Source: JBCBKU01 sp965267475 (GTDB taxonomy: Bacteria > Pseudomonadota > Alphaproteobacteria > Rhodobacterales > Rhodobacteraceae). From it: 64,000 nt of DNA. The stretch spans positions 930,001-994,000 of the forward strand of contig OZ254079.1 in the NCBI GenBank assembly GCA_965267475.1, read 5' to 3'. Below, piece after piece: positions 25,415 through 33,147 of the stretch. Both the position numbers and the translations under genes were made by a program. The stretch's first letter is position 1. Each line of letters opens with the position of its first letter. The notes beneath the pieces were generated by a model that saw nothing but the letters and a program-made list of their open reading frames with translations, ran no database searches and had not been told where the DNA came from.

Positions 25415-25435
25415 TCCTGTCACCGATCCTGATGC

Positions 25436-25470
25436 AAAGGCCCGGCGGATTTCCGCGGGGCCTTTTCTTT
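25436..25470 (+). terminator. Rho-independent terminator of rpmB
   Basis: AAAGGCCC-GGCGG and CCGC-GGGGCCTTT form a long GC-rich stem, followed by TCTTT, 22 bases after the rpmB stop. Confidence 0.85.
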
Positions 25471-25510
25471 GCAGTTGCAGAAACCGGTCCTCAGCCCTAA
25501 CTGACCCGTC

Positions 25511-25645
25511 ATGCGTAAGTTCATCAAACCCTTTACCTTCGTGCCCCTCGGGCTGATTTTGGCCCTCTCTGTTGCGCCCTTTGTCGTCGCAGCGATCGAA
25601 GGCTCGCCCGGCCCTACCCAGATCGAGCTTCTGAAGGCCGACTGA
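25511..25645 (+). CDS. Putative 44-residue membrane or exported peptide
   Basis: A short frame, MRKFIKPFTFVPLGLILALS then VAPFVVAAIEG and SPGPTQIELLKAD. It has a basic N-terminus and a single hydrophobic segment, so it would be a signal peptide or a membrane anchor. It lies on the same strand 48 bp before the DUF2946-like gene of the copper cassette, which favours a real gene. No Shine-Dalgarno stands out, so confidence is modest. Confidence 0.45.
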   Translation: MRKFIKPFTFVPLGLILALSVAPFVVAAIEGSPGPTQIELLKAD

Positions 25646-25692
25646 ACCTCCTGATATGGACTATCAGGTCGGGGCGACCTAGGTCTTCGCCC

Positions 25693-26046
25693 ATGTCCCA
25701 TTTCCTTCGGTCCACGCTTTGCCTTTGCCTCATGGTCGTCTTGACCGTGACATCGCTGGCGCTGGGCGTCGCGCGCGGCCAGGCCCCGGCGGACGGGCAA
25801 ATCGTGATCTGCTCGGCCCACGGGTCCAAGATCGTCTGGATCGACAAGGACGGCCAACCCACCAGCGCCCCGCAGTACTGTGCCGATTGCGCGCTAAGCC
25901 TGATTGTGGCCGGGCCAGAACCCGCCGCGCGTCCGACGGTCCATCCGGTCGAGACACGCCTGATCCATGCCCGCCCCGCCCCCTTGAGCGTCGCGCATCT
26001 GGTGCCCGAGGCGCATCGTGCCCGCGCGCCACCTCTGTCTGTCTGA
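25693..26046 (+). CDS. DUF2946-like protein, probably linked to copper handling
   Basis: Small exported or membrane-anchored protein (117 residues): the N-terminus FLRSTLCLCLMVVLTVTSLAL is hydrophobic, and the centre has IVICSAHGSKIVWIDKDGQP with PQYCADCALSLIVAG, the spaced cysteines seen in DUF2946 proteins. The tail PAPLSVAHLVPEAHRARAPP is also like that family. It is 36 bp upstream of a PCu(A)C copper chaperone gene, the usual genomic partner, which supports a role in periplasmic copper traffic. Biochemical function is unproven. Confidence 0.7.
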   Translation: MSHFLRSTLCLCLMVVLTVTSLALGVARGQAPADGQIVICSAHGSKIVWIDKDGQPTSAPQYCADCALSLIVAGPEPAARPTVHPVETRLIHARPAPLSVAHLVPEAHRARAPPLSV

Positions 26047-26082
26047 GCCTAAGTTCAATTCAGACAGACAAGGATCAAACCG

Positions 26083-26640
26083 ATGCACATTCAATCACTT
26101 CTTGCGGGCACGACGCTCGTGCTTTTGGCGTCCATGGCCGTCGCGGGCGACAAGTCACAGGACGGCCATGCCATGAAGGATGGCGACATGGCCGCGATGG
26201 CCATGGGGCCGATCTTGATCCAGGACGCCTATGCCCGCGCTTCGACGCCGTCGGCAAAGTCCGGGGCTGCCTTCATGATGATCATGAATGAAGGGGACAG
26301 CGCGGATCGTCTGATCGCGGCATCCTCGCCCGTGGCGCAAAGGATCGAACTTCACACCCACAAGGAAGACGATGCGGGCATCATGCGCATGACCGAGGTC
26401 GAAGGCGGGATCGAAATACCGGCCGACGGCATGGCCATGCTCGAACGGGGCGGTCAGCACCTGATGTTCATGGGGCTGACCGAACCCTTCACGGACGGAT
26501 CGGCGATTGAGGTGACCCTGACATTCGAACAGGCCGGTGACATCATGGTCGAGATCCCGGTCGATCTGAACCGGAAACCCCAGGCCGGTGCCCATGGGGG
26601 CCACGGCGATCGTTCGGACCAAGGGTCCGCCACGAACTGA
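26083..26640 (+). CDS. Periplasmic copper chaperone PCu(A)C
   Basis: Exported copper(I) chaperone supplying the CuA or CuB centre of cytochrome oxidase. The signal peptide is LLAGTTLVLLASMAVAGDKS. The conserved metal motif is present: H in RIELHTHKED, M in GIMRMTEVEG, then LERGGQHLMFMGL with the late His and Met. The mature N-terminus (DGHAMKDGDMAAMAMG) and the C-terminal GAHGGHGDRS are additionally His/Met-rich, which may bind extra copper. Length 185. Same strand as the DUF2946-like gene. A repeat family C palindrome follows the stop. Confidence 0.92.
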   Translation: MHIQSLLAGTTLVLLASMAVAGDKSQDGHAMKDGDMAAMAMGPILIQDAYARASTPSAKSGAAFMMIMNEGDSADRLIAASSPVAQRIELHTHKEDDAGIMRMTEVEGGIEIPADGMAMLERGGQHLMFMGLTEPFTDGSAIEVTLTFEQAGDIMVEIPVDLNRKPQAGAHGGHGDRSDQGSATN

Positions 26641-26647
26641 CGGAATT

Positions 26648-26702
26648 GGCGCGCTTTGGCGGGACCCACCCGCCCGCCCCGTCCCGCCAAAGCGCGCGCG
26701 CC
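26648..26702. repeat. Palindromic repeat family C, copy 2
   Basis: Inverted repeat GCGCGCTTTGGCGGGAC (26649-26665) and GTCCCGCCAAAGCGCGC (26681-26697), exact over 17 bp, with a 15-base loop that contains CACCCGCCCGC. This is the longest and most perfect copy. Confidence 0.85.
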
Positions 26703-26789
26703 CCGGGTGCTGAATTGGGATATGCAAGCCCGGGTGGATCCACTAAGGCTCGGTCCGAACACGCCCCAATCACGTGACCCGTCTTGACC

Positions 26790-27686
26790 ATGGATCGACC
26801 CCATCAGGACAATGTGCCGCTGGCCGTTCTGGTGATCATCTTCACCGTTTTCGCCCTGTCGCTCGGCGACGCGTTGATCAAACTGATGAGCGGCGCGTTC
26901 GTGCTGTCGCAGATCTTCGTCTTGCGCTCGATCTTGCTGGTGCCGGTTTTGGTCCTTGTCCTCAGGTGGCGCGCGCCCGGTGCTTTGTCCTGGCCGCCTG
27001 CGCTTGGCTGGACGGTCCTGAGAAGTTTGCTGCTGGTCAGCATGTGGGTGGTCTATTACGCCGCGCTCCCCCGGCTTGATCTTTCCGTTCTGGCCGCCGT
27101 GTTTTATACCTCACCGCTTTTCATCACGCTGTTTGCTGCGGTGTTCACTGGCGACCGGGTCCGCCCGTTGGGCTGGGTGGCCGTGGCCCTTGGATTTGCT
27201 GGTGTTCTTCTGATCCTGCGCCCAAGCGCCGGTGACTTCAACGCCTTCGCGCTTCTGCCGCTCTTGGCGGCGGTGCTTTATGCCTTGGCGATGATCCTGA
27301 CCCGCACCAAGTGCCGGGCTGTGCATCCGGTGATGTTGTCGCTGGCCCTGAACATCGCCTTCGTGGTGGCAGGGGTGCTGGGCGCGGGCTTGATGGCGGG
27401 TCTCGCGCCCGAGGCGCGGCAGGGGTTTCTGTTCGGCACCTGGGCGCCAATGGGCGCGGCCGAATGGATCTCGATGGTGATACTTGCCCTGGCTATCCTG
27501 ATCGGCAGCCTTGGCGCGGCTTTTGCTTATCAGAAGGGGCGACCGGCCATCATCGGTACGTTCGATTTCGCCTATGTCGGCTTCGCGGTGGTCTGGGGCA
27601 TTCTGTTCTTCGCGGAATACCCCGATCTGCCGACCGCGGCCGGGATGGGGCTGATCGTCCTGGCCGGGATCCTGTCGCTTCGCTAA
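26790..27686 (+). CDS. EamA/DMT-superfamily transporter
   Basis: Inner-membrane protein with ten predicted membrane segments in two five-helix EamA repeats; for example VPLAVLVIIFTVFALSLGDA at the start, SVLAAVFYTSPLFITLFAAV in the first repeat and PAIIGTFDFAYVGFAVVWG in the second. Members export or exchange metabolites such as amino acids; this one's cargo is unknown. The ATG at 26790 is chosen over the TTG two codons upstream. Length 298. A repeat family C hairpin follows the stop by 7 bases. Confidence 0.9.
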   Translation: MDRPHQDNVPLAVLVIIFTVFALSLGDALIKLMSGAFVLSQIFVLRSILLVPVLVLVLRWRAPGALSWPPALGWTVLRSLLLVSMWVVYYAALPRLDLSVLAAVFYTSPLFITLFAAVFTGDRVRPLGWVAVALGFAGVLLILRPSAGDFNAFALLPLLAAVLYALAMILTRTKCRAVHPVMLSLALNIAFVVAGVLGAGLMAGLAPEARQGFLFGTWAPMGAAEWISMVILALAILIGSLGAAFAYQKGRPAIIGTFDFAYVGFAVVWGILFFAEYPDLPTAAGMGLIVLAGILSLR

Positions 27687-27693
27687 CGGACGC

Positions 27694-27740
27694 GGCGCTT
27701 TGGCGGGACGCACCCGCCCGCACTGTCCCGCCAAGGCGCC
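27694..27740. repeat. Palindromic repeat family C, copy 3
   Basis: Arms GGCGCTTTGGCGGGAC (27694-27709) and GTCCCGCCAAGGCGCC (27725-27740) pair along 16 positions with one G-T wobble. The loop again contains CACCCGCCCGC. Confidence 0.85.
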
Positions 27741-27761
27741 CCGAAGCGCGCCGGTGACAGG

Positions 27762-28460
27762 TCAGTTTCGGGCGATCTGGCGGCCCGGCGTCAGTCCCGA
27801 GATCTCAAGGATCAGTTTCCGTCGGATCGCTTCCGCCAGATCTTCCTCGCTTTCGGCGGTGACCACGAAGGCGCCGCGCCCGCCGATGATGCGGTCTTCG
27901 TAGATGCGGCCCAGATCTGCCCCGCTGGGCGACGCACAGAACCGGCAGAGGATCGGCAGGGCGTTGATGGTGATCCCGGCGGCTACGACGTCGTCCCGCG
28001 ACGCCTCAACGGGCGGTCCAGAGAAGTTCCGGTCGCTGTCGCCCGAGAAATCGATCACCTTCCTCCAGCCATCGAAATCGTTGGTCTCGATCAAGCGTTT
28101 GCCGTCCAGCAGCGCGGCCCCGATTGCGTTCCGCCCGAAGGCCTGGCGCGGTGGGCCCGTCAGGGCATCCGCAAAGGCCTGTGCGCTTGCGTCCCCGTCG
28201 ATCCGCATCCAGTCGACGACGGTTGCCGTGTTCGCGGCCCATTCGACGTAAGTGACCGCGATCGCCCCATATGCCGTGTTCCGGATTGCGGCCAGAACGG
28301 ACGGGTCGGTCATTGCCTCGGCATAGCCTTGGCGTTGGAACTGGATCTCGGCATCAGTGATCGAGCCCGAGGCATCGGCCAAAAGAACAAGTTCCAACTC
28401 AACATCCTGGGCCTGGGCAGGCAGGGCGAAGATGACAACAAGAAGCAGCGCGCGCAGCAT
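27762..28460 (-). CDS. DUF1194 domain protein (exported, VWA-like)
   Basis: Exported protein of the DUF1194 family, which has a von Willebrand A-like fold. After the signal peptide (LLLVVIFALPAQAQD) comes the metal-site start VELVLLADASGSITDAEIQF (DxSxS pattern), then GAIAVTYVEWA and VIDFSGDSDRNFSGPP, and AGITINALPILCRF. Function is unknown; VWA folds generally mediate protein contacts. Length 232. It converges with EamA across repeat family C and lies 44 bp downstream of the sirtuin gene on the same strand. Confidence 0.88.
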   Translation of the reverse strand: MLRALLLVVIFALPAQAQDVELELVLLADASGSITDAEIQFQRQGYAEAMTDPSVLAAIRNTAYGAIAVTYVEWAANTATVVDWMRIDGDASAQAFADALTGPPRQAFGRNAIGAALLDGKRLIETNDFDGWRKVIDFSGDSDRNFSGPPVEASRDDVVAAGITINALPILCRFCASPSGADLGRIYEDRIIGGRGAFVVTAESEEDLAEAIRRKLILEISGLTPGRQIARN

Positions 28461-28504
28461 GGGGGCGAGCCTAGCACGACCCGTAGCCGTGACCAGATGA
28501 AACC

Positions 28505-29185
28505 TTATGCGCCAAGCACGCGGTCGACCCAGGCAGGTACAGTCTGGGTTGCGGGTCCGGTGATGACGCCATCGAACATGGCGCCCGAGGGCTCCAGGTT
28601 GATTTCTAACGTTGCCGCTCCGGCCATGCGCGCGTCATCAACAAAGCCCGCTGCCGGATAGACCTGACCCGATGTGCCGATGGCCACGAAAAGATCGCAG
28701 GTGTCGATATGGCCCGCGATCTCATCCATCCGGTACGGCATTTCGCCGAACCAGACCACATCCGGGCGCGCGGCGGTGCGCCCGCAGGCCGGGCAGGCTG
28801 TGTCAACGGACATGTCCCGCGGGGCATCCCAGCGGTGGTCGCAGGCTGCGCACAGCGCCTGCTGCAACTCGCCATGCATGTGGATCACGTCCGTCGAGCC
28901 GCCACGTTCATGCAGGTCGTCAATGTTCTGCGTGATCAGAACCACATCCCGCGCCTCGGCCAACCGGGCAAGGGCGTGATGGGCTGCATTCGGGACCGCC
29001 CCGATGCAATTGGCCCGCCGCGCGTTGTAGAAGTCGTGCACCCGTTCGGGATTACGCCTGAACCCCTGCGGGGTCGCGACATCTTCCAGGTCGTATTCCG
29101 ACCAAAGCCCGCCTTCGTCGCGAAACGTGCCCAGCCCGCTTTCGGCCGAGACACCGGCGCCGGTCAGTATGACAACCTTGGACAT
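28505..29185 (-). CDS. cobB: NAD-dependent protein deacylase of the Sir2 family
   Basis: Cytosolic sirtuin removing acyl groups from lysines with NAD consumption. The Rossmann motif is LTGAGVSAESGLGTFR at the N-terminus, the NAD/catalytic segment TQNIDDLHERGG is followed by the catalytic His in VIHMHGEL, and two CxxC pairs (CAACDHRW and CPACG) form the zinc site. The substrate-binding region has PDVVWFGEMPYRM, and AIGTSGQVYPAAG completes the fold. The Y and R of the desuccinylase motif (in PYRM) are displaced, so acyl preference is uncertain. Length 226. Its start is 28 bp from the divergent phosphatase start. Confidence 0.93.
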   Translation of the reverse strand: MSKVVILTGAGVSAESGLGTFRDEGGLWSEYDLEDVATPQGFRRNPERVHDFYNARRANCIGAVPNAAHHALARLAEARDVVLITQNIDDLHERGGSTDVIHMHGELQQALCAACDHRWDAPRDMSVDTACPACGRTAARPDVVWFGEMPYRMDEIAGHIDTCDLFVAIGTSGQVYPAAGFVDDARMAGAATLEINLEPSGAMFDGVITGPATQTVPAWVDRVLGA

Positions 29186-29213
29186 CGGCGCCCCCCTCGG
29201 CTATGCGCGACCC

Positions 29214-29681
29214 ATGACCACGCATATCCTTTGTGTCTGCCTTGGCAATATCTGCCGGTCGCCCACGGCTGAGGCGGTGCTGCGCGCCAAGGCCGCGTCC
29301 CGGGGTGTCGCGCTGAAGATCGACAGCGCCGGAACCGGTGCCTGGCATATCGGCAAGCCGCCATACGGGCCGATGATCCAGGCCGCAGCGGAGCGGGGAT
29401 ACGATCTGTCGCCCTTGCGCGCACGTCAGGTCAGCGCCGCGGATTTCGACCGCTTCGATTTGATCCTTGGAATGGATGGCGAAAACATCGCCGATCTGGC
29501 CGCCACGGCCCCTGCGAATGGGCGCGCTCGGGTCGCGCTGTTCGACGCCTCGGGCGATGTGCCCGACCCGTACTATACGCGGGATTTCGAAAGTGCGCTG
29601 GACCAGATCGAGCGTGCGGCCGACCGGATCCTGGATCAGCTTGAGCAGAATGCCTCGGCCGTTTCGCCGAAGGTCTTGTAG
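29214..29681 (+). CDS. Low-molecular-weight protein-tyrosine phosphatase
   Basis: Cytosolic cysteine phosphatase. The P-loop CX5R is in LCVCLGNICRSPTAEAVL (about residues 6-23) and the general-acid loop is DVPDPYYTRDFESALD near residue 117. Start 29214 is chosen because the catalytic motif then begins about seven residues in, as in the family; the open frame extends back over the sirtuin gene. Length 155. Its 3' end overlaps the convergent small exported-protein gene by 46 bp. Confidence 0.92.
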   Translation: MTTHILCVCLGNICRSPTAEAVLRAKAASRGVALKIDSAGTGAWHIGKPPYGPMIQAAAERGYDLSPLRARQVSAADFDRFDLILGMDGENIADLAATAPANGRARVALFDASGDVPDPYYTRDFESALDQIERAADRILDQLEQNASAVSPKVL

Positions 29682-29935
29682 CGTTCCCAAAAGACCTCGT
29701 CTGAGCGGCGGCTCGACATGCGGACGCTTTGCGCCTCATCCGGGTTCGAAAAGAACCTAGCGGCCTGGCGTTGATCCGTCTGGCTAAGCGTCATGTTGGC
29801 GGCATCCTGAATGCAGCCGCACAAGGCCCGGTCACCACCGGCACGGCCCGATTGCAGGCAGGCCCGTTCAATCGCTTCGGCAAAAACCGCGCCGCCCGAA
29901 AAACACAAGGCCGCGCTTAGAAAGACTGCTCGCAT
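29636..29935 (-). CDS. Small exported protein of unknown function
   Basis: Begins with a signal peptide (RAVFLSAALCFSGGAVFAEA), then a compact domain of about 80 residues with three or four cysteines (ERACLQSG, ALCGCIQDAAN, EAFCSS) that could pair in the periplasm, and TLSQTDQRQAARFFSNPDEAQ. Start 29935 is taken because the signal peptide begins there. Not recognised beyond resembling small conserved Rhodobacteraceae proteins. The coding overlap with the phosphatase 3' end (46 bp) is real if both genes are. Confidence 0.75.
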   Translation of the reverse strand: MRAVFLSAALCFSGGAVFAEAIERACLQSGRAGGDRALCGCIQDAANMTLSQTDQRQAARFFSNPDEAQSVRMSSRRSDEVFWERYKTFGETAEAFCSS

Positions 29936-30028
29936 GTATTTGCTCCGGTTCTCCGAAGTTGGTTTCCGAGACCTTGCCAGATAACCGGTTAGCATTCAAT
30001 TGAAACGGGCGTGATCCCCCGGGGCCGT

Positions 30029-30925
30029 TCAGGGAAGGGGCCCGCCCGTTTCCAGCCAGCGCTTGTCCTCGGGCCCGAGCAGATCCGCCATGCGGGCGTG
30101 ATAGCGGGCAATCTCGGCCTCGGGCAAAAGGCCCGCCCATTTATCGGTCCCGCCGCTGTCGAAAAAGGCCGCATCGGATGCCCAGAACCCCTTGCCGCCT
30201 TCGGGCGCAAACTGCGCGGCCTTGGCTTTCATAGCCTGAAACCCGCTGCCTTCGGCCACGCAGTCGATCAGGCCGGGATCGGCCTCGATATCCAGCGCGT
30301 CTGCCAGATGCTGAACAGCGGCACGCCCATCCCTGAACATGTCGGCATAGTGCATCAGGATCAGTCCGGGCACGCGGTCGCGGCGCACGGTCTGAATGAA
30401 ATGGTGCGCGACCGTCGCCAGACTGTCCGCGTCCCAATCCTCGATTTTCACGTCGCGGGCGACAAAACCATCGAGCGCCGCGCCCACCGGGCCGCGCATC
30501 GGATGGTCGGACGCAGCGTTCATATTGGCCGCGTGCTTCCGCAAGGACAGGAACACGTCCAAGGGATGGCGATAGACGGCAACCACAGCAACCCCGTCCC
30601 AGACCGGAAAGCCATCGGCAGGGGTATGGGTTTTTACCACCCGTCGCCCTGTCTGCCGCGCCAGCGCCGCGCCGACCTCGGCACCCGATGTGCCCAAATC
30701 CGCATCGACCCAGGGAGAAATATCGCCAATCCGCCCTGTCAGGTCCGGACCGCCGTTCAGAAGCATCGCAATCATCGTCTGGGTCCAGGTCGTGCCGCAT
30801 TTCGGTGGCGTCGTCACCAGAATGTCGCCCTGTCGGGGTCGGAAGAGATCCCAGCGCTCGGGTTTGGTGAGAACGCCGGAATAGCTTGTGGCAGGCGGGA
30901 AAAGGATAGGGGCCGGATCGCGCAT
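30029..30925 (-). CDS. Sulfotransferase domain protein
   Basis: PAPS-dependent sulfotransferase of the cytosolic Sulfotransfer_1 type. The 5'-phosphosulfate loop is TTPPKCGTTWTQTM (about residue 40), the catalytic His region is KTHTPADG, and the 3'-phosphate site is VYRHPLDVFLSLRKH. Length 298. Acceptor unknown: small phenols, steroids or glycans are all possible. It is separated from the CDGSH gene by 90 bp, with divergent starts. Confidence 0.88.
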   Translation of the reverse strand: MRDPAPILFPPATSYSGVLTKPERWDLFRPRQGDILVTTPPKCGTTWTQTMIAMLLNGGPDLTGRIGDISPWVDADLGTSGAEVGAALARQTGRRVVKTHTPADGFPVWDGVAVVAVYRHPLDVFLSLRKHAANMNAASDHPMRGPVGAALDGFVARDVKIEDWDADSLATVAHHFIQTVRRDRVPGLILMHYADMFRDGRAAVQHLADALDIEADPGLIDCVAEGSGFQAMKAKAAQFAPEGGKGFWASDAAFFDSGGTDKWAGLLPEAEIARYHARMADLLGPEDKRWLETGGPLP

Positions 30926-31015
30926 CGCCCGACCCTAATCGGATCGGTTCCTGCGCGCAAATTGTGTTAGGCTTGGACGACAGGAACCTGGACGCCGCCA
31001 AAGGAGACACGGCCC

Positions 31016-31648
31016 ATGCCCGACGCCCCATCCATCGAAGAGCGTGAAAACGGCCCCCTTGTGGTCAAGAACATCCGGACAATGACCGGGCCGGATGGCC
31101 AGCCGGTCGAGGTGAAAGAGGTCATGGCGCTTTGCCGCTGCGGCCAGTCGAAATCGAAGCCCTTCTGCGACGGAACCCATAACGAGGTCAGGTTTCAAAG
31201 CCGGGGCGGAGAGCCGGCAGGGGTGGATCGTGTGCTTGCCTATAAAGGCGACGGCTATACGGTACATTTCAATCCGCGCGTCTGCGCCCATGCGGCCGAA
31301 TGCAACCGGCTGGCCCCCGCGATTTTCGATGCCGGACAAAAGCCCTGGATCCAGCCCGCGAAGGGAACGAAGGCCGAGGCGATGGCAGTGGTCTCGGCCT
31401 GCCCGTCAGGGGCGATCACCATGTCGGAAGGCGAGGGGCCGGTGCAGCATATCTATCCCGAGGGTCACGCCGATCTGACGGTCATCAAGGACGGGCCCTA
31501 TTGGGTGGCCGAGGTCGAACCGCCGGCCCCGGTGAATGCCGAAGCGATGACGCCCCGGAAATATACGCTTTGCCGCTGCGGGATGTCGGGCAACAAGCCC
31601 TTCTGCGACGGTACCCATCGCGACAAAGGCTGGTCGGACGGCACCTGA
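31016..31648 (+). CDS. CDGSH - ferredoxin-like - CDGSH iron-sulfur protein
   Basis: Redox protein with three predicted iron-sulfur modules. The first CDGSH motif is LCRCGQSKSKPFCDGTHNEV (about residues 40-59) and the last is LCRCGMSGNKPFCDGTH (about 185-201), each with the C-x-C...C...H ligands of a [2Fe-2S] cluster. Between them, VCAHAAECNRLAPAIFD with SACPSGAI resembles a divergent mono-cluster ferredoxin (Fer4_19-like) domain. AAGGAGA precedes the ATG. No signal peptide, so cytosolic. The role is probably electron transfer or cluster handling. Length 210. Repeat family B copy 3 follows. Confidence 0.88.
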   Translation: MPDAPSIEERENGPLVVKNIRTMTGPDGQPVEVKEVMALCRCGQSKSKPFCDGTHNEVRFQSRGGEPAGVDRVLAYKGDGYTVHFNPRVCAHAAECNRLAPAIFDAGQKPWIQPAKGTKAEAMAVVSACPSGAITMSEGEGPVQHIYPEGHADLTVIKDGPYWVAEVEPPAPVNAEAMTPRKYTLCRCGMSGNKPFCDGTHRDKGWSDGT

Positions 31649-31660
31649 TCTTCGGGCCGA

Positions 31661-31750
31661 ACCGCTGTTAGAATGAGCGCCTTCGGCGCACGTCATTCAT
31701 GATGGGTTGCGCCGCCTTCGGCGTCGCGGTGGGCGCGCTGGTGCGCGCCA
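31661..31750 (+). repeat. Structured intergenic repeat family B, copy 3
   Basis: ACCGCTGTTAGAATG, hairpin GCGCCTTCGGCGC, then GGGTTGCGCCG, hairpin CGCCTTCGGCG, then GCGGTGGGCGCGC. Same order of elements as copy 1 at 17813 but with different stem sequences. Confidence 0.7.
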
Positions 31751-31772
31751 TCGGCCCCTTTGCAAACGTCGC

Positions 31773-31949
31773 TCAGATATTGAAGAACCGGCGCTTCTTG
31801 CGTGTCGGCAAGGGTTGGGTCCAGTTCAGGTGGCGACGAAGCCGCATTTCGCGGCGGGTTTCGGCGCGCTCGCGCATGGCGCGCCCGACCGCGCGGACGA
31901 TGACAAACACACAAAGCAGCGCGGCAATCGCTGGCAGGGACTCATACAT
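31773..31949 (-). CDS. Small membrane protein
   Basis: A 58-residue frame, MYESLPAIAALLCVFVIVRA then VGRAMRERAETRREMRLRRH, giving one N-terminal membrane helix and a strongly basic cytoplasmic tail. The start at 31949 has GGTGAG six bases upstream; an alternative Met at 31964 is also possible. It lies alone between convergent or unrelated genes, downstream of repeat family B. Not recognised; the helix-plus-basic-tail layout argues it is real. Confidence 0.6.
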   Translation of the reverse strand: MYESLPAIAALLCVFVIVRAVGRAMRERAETRREMRLRRHLNWTQPLPTRKKRRFFNI

Positions 31950-32209
31950 ACTCTCACCACTCATCACTTCTTCCGCGGCCAAAGCCCCATGGCCGTCTCA
32001 ATGCCGCTTTGTGGCAGGATCGCGGCGGATCGCCAAAATTGGGCCCGAATATGTTTCCGGACCGGTCGCGTCGGCCGGGTTTGACCCCGTATTGTTCCTC
32101 GATCGGCGAAAATCATCGGTGCAGCACCGGGTTTCGGCGGCCGTTGGCCTTGCGCTGCGCTTCGGGTAGCGTGCACCCCATCCACGCAACGCCCCGGACG
32201 AGGCCGCCG

Positions 32210-32899
32210 ATGACCACACCCAAGATCGACCTTCCCACCGCCTGGCCCGAAGCGAAATGGCCGCCCGGCATGAAAGGGCTCGATTGGGGTGGCGAGCAGA
32301 TCCGCGTCGTCACCTTCCCGGACCATCATGAGATAGCCCCCGCGCTTGTGGCCGAGGCGATGCGCCGCGCCGCCGATGACACCCTGTCCAAATCCTATCC
32401 CCCCGCCCTCGGGATCGGGTCGAAGAAAGTCTATGATCTCGCCGATTGGGGGATCGAAGAAGCGACGGTCATCGATGGCCGGGCCCGGGCCCTGTTCGGC
32501 AGCCTTGTTCAGAAAACCACGACCGTGACCGACCTGTCCTGGGCCTCGGTCTACAGCTCCGGCGATTGGGTGGCCCCCCACAGCCACACGCGCTCGGCCG
32601 CGGCGGTACTTTACGTGCTGGATCTGGGCGACGACGAGGACCCGCTGAATGGGCGCTTCTATTTCGCCGATCCGCGCATGAAGGTCTGCACGACCAAGGA
32701 AAAAGGCTGCCTGACCGAGCTGATGGCGCCGTCCCTGACCCCGGGCACGATGATGGTTTTCCCGGCCAAGGCCGTCCATATGGTGACGCCCTATCTGGGC
32801 ACGCGGCCCCGGATCACGCTGTCCTGGAATCTGGGGCTCAGGGCGCGCGAAGGCACGGCGTTCGACGATTTCAAAGTGGCCAAGCCCGGTGCGGCGTAG
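32210..32899 (+). CDS. 2OG-Fe(II) oxygenase-like protein
   Basis: Predicted iron and 2-oxoglutarate dioxygenase of the 2OG-FeII_Oxy_5 type. The iron motif looks like WVAPHSHTRSAAAVLYVLDL (HxH rather than the classical HxD) with the late His in FPAKAVHMVTPYLGT and the oxoglutarate arginine in RPRITLSWNLG. The N-terminal part (to about residue 100) is helical. Length 229 with the ATG at 32210; the open frame upstream is non-coding. The last base is 18 bp before the next small gene. Confidence 0.75.
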   Translation: MTTPKIDLPTAWPEAKWPPGMKGLDWGGEQIRVVTFPDHHEIAPALVAEAMRRAADDTLSKSYPPALGIGSKKVYDLADWGIEEATVIDGRARALFGSLVQKTTTVTDLSWASVYSSGDWVAPHSHTRSAAAVLYVLDLGDDEDPLNGRFYFADPRMKVCTTKEKGCLTELMAPSLTPGTMMVFPAKAVHMVTPYLGTRPRITLSWNLGLRAREGTAFDDFKVAKPGAA

Positions 32900-32917
32900 C
32901 CGGGGCAGGGGGAAGAC

Positions 32918-33109
32918 ATGAAGAAAGTACCGAAGCCCACAACGGACGAGGCCCTGATCCAGGCGTTTCTGGCAAAAGGTGGCAAGGTGACGGTTGGCAA
33001 GACCAAACCGCCAAACCCCGAACTGGGGCTGTCCAACAATCAGTGGAACAACAAGCTGACGAAAGAGGAAAAAGCCGCCCGCGACGGGAAGCCCGGCAAA
33101 GGCGACTGA
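32918..33109 (+). CDS. Small basic soluble protein of unknown function
   Basis: 63 residues, MKKVPKPTTDEALIQAFLAK then GGKVTVGKTKPPNPELGLSN and a lysine-rich, probably disordered end (KEEKAARDGKPGKGD). AGGGGGAAG precedes the ATG. The pattern GGKVT...K is like small proteins conserved next to such oxygenases in this family, but no function is known. Same strand as the oxygenase gene, probably co-transcribed. Confidence 0.65.
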   Translation: MKKVPKPTTDEALIQAFLAKGGKVTVGKTKPPNPELGLSNNQWNNKLTKEEKAARDGKPGKGD

Positions 33110-33147
33110 CCCTCGGTTCGGCACTTCGCGGTTGGGTCCGGTATGGC

